Source of the DNA: Hyparrhenia diplandra
Taxonomy: Eukaryota; Streptophyta; Magnoliopsida; Poales; Poaceae
Direction: 5' to 3'
DNA: 64,000 nt
NCBI GenBank assembly: GCA_015847255.1
Contig: JADLZK010001310.1
Span: 1 to 64,000 of the forward strand
The notes beneath the pieces are model-generated. The model saw only the letters and a list, made by a program, of their open reading frames with translations, was not told where the DNA came from and searched no databases. Every line of letters begins with the position of its first letter. The first letter of the stretch is position 1. Shown in pieces: positions 24,301-30,300 of the stretch. A program made the position numbers and the translations under genes.

Positions 24301-27300
24301 TCCGATGGAAGATAGTATACCGGCATCCCGAGTGGTGTGGTAGGAGGCACCGAGTCGGCGATCCACTCGGTCGGCGGTCACCCCCATGGTCTTGAAGGCG
24401 TGCCAAGGCGGTCGGATCCCACCCCCGTGCCAAGTCGAAGCGAGCGAGTATAGCCGGCGGGCGAGAGTGAAACCAGCCGACGCGGGTGAAGGGACGCCGT
24501 GAACATGGCCGCGCCGGGCCGGGGCGCACCCGCTCCCCCGGGCGGGGAGCGGCCACATGGAGATGCGCCCCCGACCATGGGTGGTTGAAGGATGGCCGTG
24601 GCGCACCACCGAGGGGACGGGGGAGCCGGAGCGAGAGGTGGAGTGGGTCCACCCCAACCAGCACCACCGCACCGCCTTGTCAAAGACCACCACCTCGTCC
24701 ACCCGCGCGGCGACGACGACCACCACCACCCCCCCCGACCACCCCGCTCGGGCCGGGGAAGGAGCGCCGAGGAGGGAGTTGGCGGGAAGAAGGCGCGGGT
24801 GTAGCGACGGAGGGCGGAGAGGTGGAGGAAGAGGTAGACGGCCGCCGAAGAGCCCGCCACGGGTCCCATGGTGAGCTCGCCCGCAGCGAGGTCCCCGGAC
24901 CTGTAGGAAGGTGGAGAAGGGGTCGCCGACGGGTGATCCATGTCCGCAGTGCTTTAAGCGGCCGGTGAGACCCCGCGCAGACATTGAGCACCAGGACGCG
25001 ATTGTGCATCGGCACCCGAGGTCACGGAGAGCATCGGCCTTGCTCTTCATCCGCCGATAGAACTCGCCGACGGAGAGGTCCCCCGTCAAGGCGCGGAAGT
25101 CGGCGGCCGAGCCTGGATGGCCGGGCCTCGGCGTTGCCGGTGAACCGCCCCTCGAGAGCCGCCTGGACATGGCGCGCGGTGGCACCGTGGAGCGGGACGA
25201 TGTCCCGCAGATCGAGGGTGAGATGGTCTCAACGATCCAGACATGGCGACGTTGTCCCAGGCGCCGCCACGCAGGCCCCGCCGCGCGACGGCCGTGTCGA
25301 GGAGGATGTGGTCGTCGAGGGCGAGCGGTGGAGAGCGAGGAGCATCCGGGTCGCACCAATGAGCGAGGAGAGGTGGGCGTCGAGTCAAGCACGACGTTGA
25401 CCGGTGCTTGATGTGTGTGACGCCGACACGGGAGGTGGAGGAACGCGACCATGCGGTCGGCGGGGTCGGCTCGGGAGCCGGCACTCGGTGAGGCACCGGA
25501 GGCGGGAGCGCCGTCCGGTAGGGGAGGAGGCGCCGCGGCTCCGCGACGACGGGCGGGTGGCCGGGCGGACCGAGTACAGCGCTCCGCCAAGAACTTTGAC
25601 ACCGAGCATCGGGCGGCGGTGCGCTCACGCTCCCAAGCGGCGGCGGCACGAACACGGTCTTGCGCGGCTCAAGCCTCGCCCTTGGCGGCGGAAGAGCCTT
25701 GGCAAGCGCCGTGGGTCCGTGGCGGATGCATAGGAGACGGTAGGGAAGGAGGAGAGGTGGGGGAAGAAGGGCAGCTCGCCGGAGGACGGCGGGCGCCGGC
25801 GGCGGGCCCCGCCATGGTGGCGGCGGCGGCTGGGAGGAAGGGAAGGAGAGAACCTAGCGTGATACCATGTTACGTAATAGTGGTCACTTTGTGTATTCCT
25901 CCAAACCCTAGAAGGGTGGGTATAATGTTGGCTGTACATGGGGGCTCTATTGGGCCTCTACTCATATACACTAACAAAGTAATAATGCTTGATGATTTGT
26001 GTCATTTTTGGTGGACCTTTCTGCTGCATCAAAAATCCGAAATCTATGGTCATTTTGTTGATTTTGTTGCTTATATTTATATTATACTCAGTTTTGGTTT
26101 TGTTCCCAAGTGCTTTCAGGCCGACAATGGTACTGAGTTTATTAATAACGCCATGTCTAGCTTCTTGTCTAGTCGGGGCATTTTTTATTGCCTTTCTTGC
26201 CCCTGTACTTCTCAGCCGAATGCCAAAACTGAGTGTATGCTTCACACCATCAACATCGCCATTCAACAAGTCTGCCTCTTCATGCACGACCCACGAGAGG
26301 CAGTGTCAGCTGGGCTACTACCCTTCTATGCTATGTGAAGAGCACCCTTGATGTCGGTCTCCACCTATGTGCCGATGGTGTCATCCATCACTGCCTACTC
26401 TGACACAGACTGGGCAGGTTGCCCTGACTCCATGTTTCAGGCTTCTGCATCTTCCTCAGCGACAAATTGGTCTCAAGGTCTTCAAAGTGGCAGACTACAG
26501 TGTCGGTTCTAGTGTAGAGGCTGAGTATCAGCCTGTTGCATATGCAGGTGCCGAGTGCTGCTTGCAGCGACAGTTGCATGAGGAGTTTCACGTCCTGATT
26601 CCTTCAGCAACAATTGTCTATTGTGACAACGTTAGTGTAGTCTATATGACCTCTAACCCGGTTCATCATCGTCACACGAAGCAGTGACATCCACTTCGTC
26701 TGTGAGAAGGTTGCTTTGAGGCATGTTTGAGTGCTACATGTCCCTCTGCGCATCAGTTAATGGACATCATGACTAAGGGACTGGTTTAGTGACTTTCGGT
26801 TGAGTCTCTGCGTCCAGTTCCCTAATGTTGTGACTGTGGGCGGCTAATATAGATATGTATATTCTAGAAATATGTATGTACTTGTACTCCAAGTTGTATC
26901 TTGACTATATGTATGAAATTGACTCCTCTCTTAACGGGTGTGTGGTGTTCCTTAATTCTCTACGATAATTACTTTACAAGTGTTCTTCATTATATAAAAA
27001 TACTTTACAATGTTTTTTTTGAGTCATATTTGTATTTTCTGCAGGACTTTCTCAGCAATTAAGGCGTATCGCGAGGCAGTGTCAGCTGGGCTACTACCCT
27101 CAAGTGATGTTTTATCTCAAGTGTTGGGGTGCCTTAGGCTTCCTCATGGCAGTTCCCTGAAGAGTAGTTTCATTGAAAACATGGGAATAAGTTGTGATAT
27201 TCCACAACACCCAAATATAAATTCACTTTTCGAAGGATTCGGTGAATATGACATTCGAGCTTTTTCTATACTGGAGGTAATTATGCGCTCTTTAATTAAA

Positions 27301-30300
27301 AATGTCTCTGTTTCAACATATGCAGGTATTAATGAAAGTTGCATGGTTTCTTGTCACAGGAGGCTGCTTCATTAGGAGCGGTTGCAAGTATTTCCATCAA
27401 AGAGACCCGAATTGTTATTGATGCTAGAAAGTTAAAGATCTACACAGCCGAGGTACTATTTCTGATTGGAACATGCCACATAAGCAAACTGTATCTGAAT
27501 GCAATTCAAGGACACATCGATGTGTCCTTTTTCTTGTTTCTGTATTTTAGTATATTTTTTTTGAGTTGGAGTCATTCTGGTGGGGGCGCAGGGTGGGGAG
27601 CAAATGGGAAATGACTCTGGTGGTGATTGAATATGAGTGGGTCTTTTTAGCAGGGATGTGGTTGGAAGCAGTACAATAATACTGAATCAAGACTTCCTGT
27701 TTCTATCAAAATAACTAATGAAAAAAGCTCAAAAAATGGTTTTGCTAAAATAAAAAATGTCAACTATGTTTTGATAAAAATGGAAACAATTGTAAATGGT
27801 ATCATAATATGGAAAATGGTATCAGATTTTCTTGTACGTTTTTGAGCCCTTAGCTCGCACTGTAAATGGAGAAGCAATTCATGTCACCTCCCCACCAGAA
27901 TCTAGTTGTGCTTTACTCTATTTTGCTGCCTAGGAGTAATTTTCAATACAAATTTAGAGCTGGAAGCTTTCTCAAACATTTCCTTAGATGTTAGCTTACA
28001 GTAGGTTCACTTCTAGATTTTTCTTTGTGGTGATTTCTGCTGTACTGGTTCAGTTTGCAAGCGGGACGGGTAATTACTGCAAACTGCTAAACCCACCCCG
28101 CAAAATCATTTTCGCAGCTCATGTCATGTGGACCAGCTGCCATTGCTTTGCGGGACAGCTTGCCAAGTCCACAAGGCCACAATAGCCCACTTGTGTCCGC
28201 AAGAGACCGCAACCTGCCGCCTTGCACGGCTGCACCTATGCCAATGCCGACGCTCAGATAGCGACGCTGCTGGATGCTTTCACCGCCACTTAACCGCGAT
28301 AGGCCTTATCTCGAGGCCTCTGTCCCGCCCCCTACGGTGGCACCTGCCCTGTTTCTAGTTCGAGTTCTTCTCCAAACACATTCAGCATCAGGCTCGGACT
28401 ACTTGCTTCTCTCTGGTTTTGTTCTTGCAATTACTTGCTTCTCTCTGTTCTTGTTCTTGCAATGCTATTACAGATAGTGGTCTTATCGTTGAGCTAAGTT
28501 ATGATTTGCCTGATGCTTTCTGGAAGCCACCGGCCTTGTTTCATGCATCGAGCTATTAACTAAGCACTGCTTAGTTGTCAATTAGATTGAACTCGAGTTC
28601 TGATGTGATGTGGATCACGATGGGCGTGCTGGTGACATGACAGTCATCTGCACTCTGCTCTACTGCATCTGCAATTGTTGGAACGGGCAAAGTCCTAACG
28701 TAATGTGGTTCCTGCTGGCCACTTGCGGGTGTGCCGCAAAACCCGCAAAAATAGTAGCGATTCTATGCGGGTGTGCCACAAAGCCCGCAAAACCTTAGCG
28801 GCTTAATGCGGACGCTTGGCGGACAGTCGCGAACCAACCCGTCTGCAAACCGAATACTGGTCATGCCCGTTGCTTTAATCCAACCATGATTTCCTATGGC
28901 CTCCTGGGAGTTGTCTTTCACAACAATCTGGAATTTTTCATGATATTTATTTCAGAATTTTCTCTTCACGGGTTTATAAAAACAGTGATAGGAATCTAAA
29001 ATATATAACCAAGCCTCTGTGTTAAAATTATGGATCTGTTGCATGCACTGATGGCGTGCAGATTTGGCTAAAGTTTCTGGTCTAATCACGTTGAGGACAG
29101 AAGTACTAGTGTTTTTTTTTCAGTTTTGAGTATGTGGTATGGACTTGTGTTGTTGCTGGGTTTCAGGCAATTTATGCAGCTGATAGCATGTCTTTTGTAT
29201 ATATATATTTTATTTTGCAGGTATCTCTTCTTAGAACATTAAGATCTTTGAAGCATCGACTGGCTGCAGGTGAATGCTAGATTATTATTTTTAAAAACAA
29301 ATCAAATAGTGTGTTCCTTCTAATAAATATGGAGTGTCAATGGATTATTTGTGCTCATGAATTTTGTTTGGATTGTAAACTATATAAATATAGAGGGTCA
29401 TTTCCTGATAAGGCGAGCAGACAAATATAATCCGGATATTTTTATTTTTTATGAGTATAACTACTGAGTGTTATTTCGGTCAATTGAATTATCCAAACAC
29501 AGTACTACACACAGTTTTAGTCACATGTGCATGGTTCTAGGCTAGGACACCAATAAGAAAATGGTTGTCCTGTGATGTCCTTACAGGCTAGAACACCAAT
29601 AAGAAAATGGAGAATTTTGTACTCATGTATGATTTACATTAGTTTTTCTGTTCTAATATTTCTTAGTGATGCAGGTTCAAGGTTACCAAACGTGACAATC
29701 GTGTTACCCACAGAAAAGAAACAAGTTGACATAGATGAAAAGGAGAAAACACTTAAACTTGCTGGAAGGTGAAATCATATTCATTATTATTGTTATTGTT
29801 AGTTATACTGTACATATTTATATTTCATGGCTTAACTTTTGAAAATTAATCCTGCTTTTTTTTGAAAACAATAGAGTAAAAATCACAACCAGTTCCTAAA
29901 CTTGAACGACGGTGTCATCCAGGTCTTGAACTCTCGAATTTTATATTTGATCTCCCATATTTTTATTATGGTGTCATCAGAGTTCCTAGCTCTCAAACTT
30001 TGATATGTAGATCTAAAAACTTGTAAAGGTGGTGTCATCTCTGAACTTATGAACTTGTTTTTGGCGTTAGCATTGGTCCAAATGTGGGGATCACAGCCCA
30101 TTTGTACCAATAACTAGATGACACCGGTGTATAAGTTCAAAGTCCTAAATATCAAAATTTTGTATAAGTTCAAAGTCCTAAATATCAAAAATTGAGAGTT
30201 GGAGCCCAAATGACACTATTATACAAATTCATGGACTCAAATATTAAAATTTGTGCCTGTTTGGATTGGAGCGGGGCAAACTTGCCTGGTGAACGGAGCT

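Larger units (their letters stand above)
20943..25976 (-). mobile_element. Copia-B, complete Ty1-copia element with about 100-bp LTRs
   Basis: Minus orientation, 5.0 kb. LTRs at 20943-21037 and 25868-25976 begin TGTTAC and end CTAACA on the plus strand. A tRNA-Met primer site (ATGGTATCA in element sense) abuts the right LTR, and a G-rich tract abuts the left. Coding order on the minus strand: gag, GAG-pre-integrase, integrase, RT, RNase H. Inserted in copia-A between adjacent integrase codons, with duplication GTAAT. Frames are broken repeatedly, mostly by small indels, so it is not autonomous as read. Confidence 0.85.
20359..26935 (+). mobile_element. Copia-A, deleted Ty1-copia element split by copia-B
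   Basis: Left part (20359-20942): protease-to-integrase frames with FHQNNVLIAPDIVHNLLFAR, DLYTIPSTLSNTTASCNLAV and CHACRLGKHTHFLFASS. Right part (25977-26825): integrase core (HFWWTFLLHQKSEIYGHFVD, FQADNGTEF), then, after loss of the RT, RNase H (SSVEAEYQPVAYAGAECCLQ, MTSNPVHHRHTKQ) and MDIMTKGLV. A short LTR of about 92 bp (26844-26935) ends it. The 5' end is missing. It carries a 28-bp piece identical to MRL1 exon 15 at 26297-26324. Confidence 0.8.

Noticed and set aside
24211..25602. 463-codon minus-strand frame as a novel host protein
   Set aside because: It lies between the copia-B primer site and integrase and contains gag-like motifs; it is element gag.
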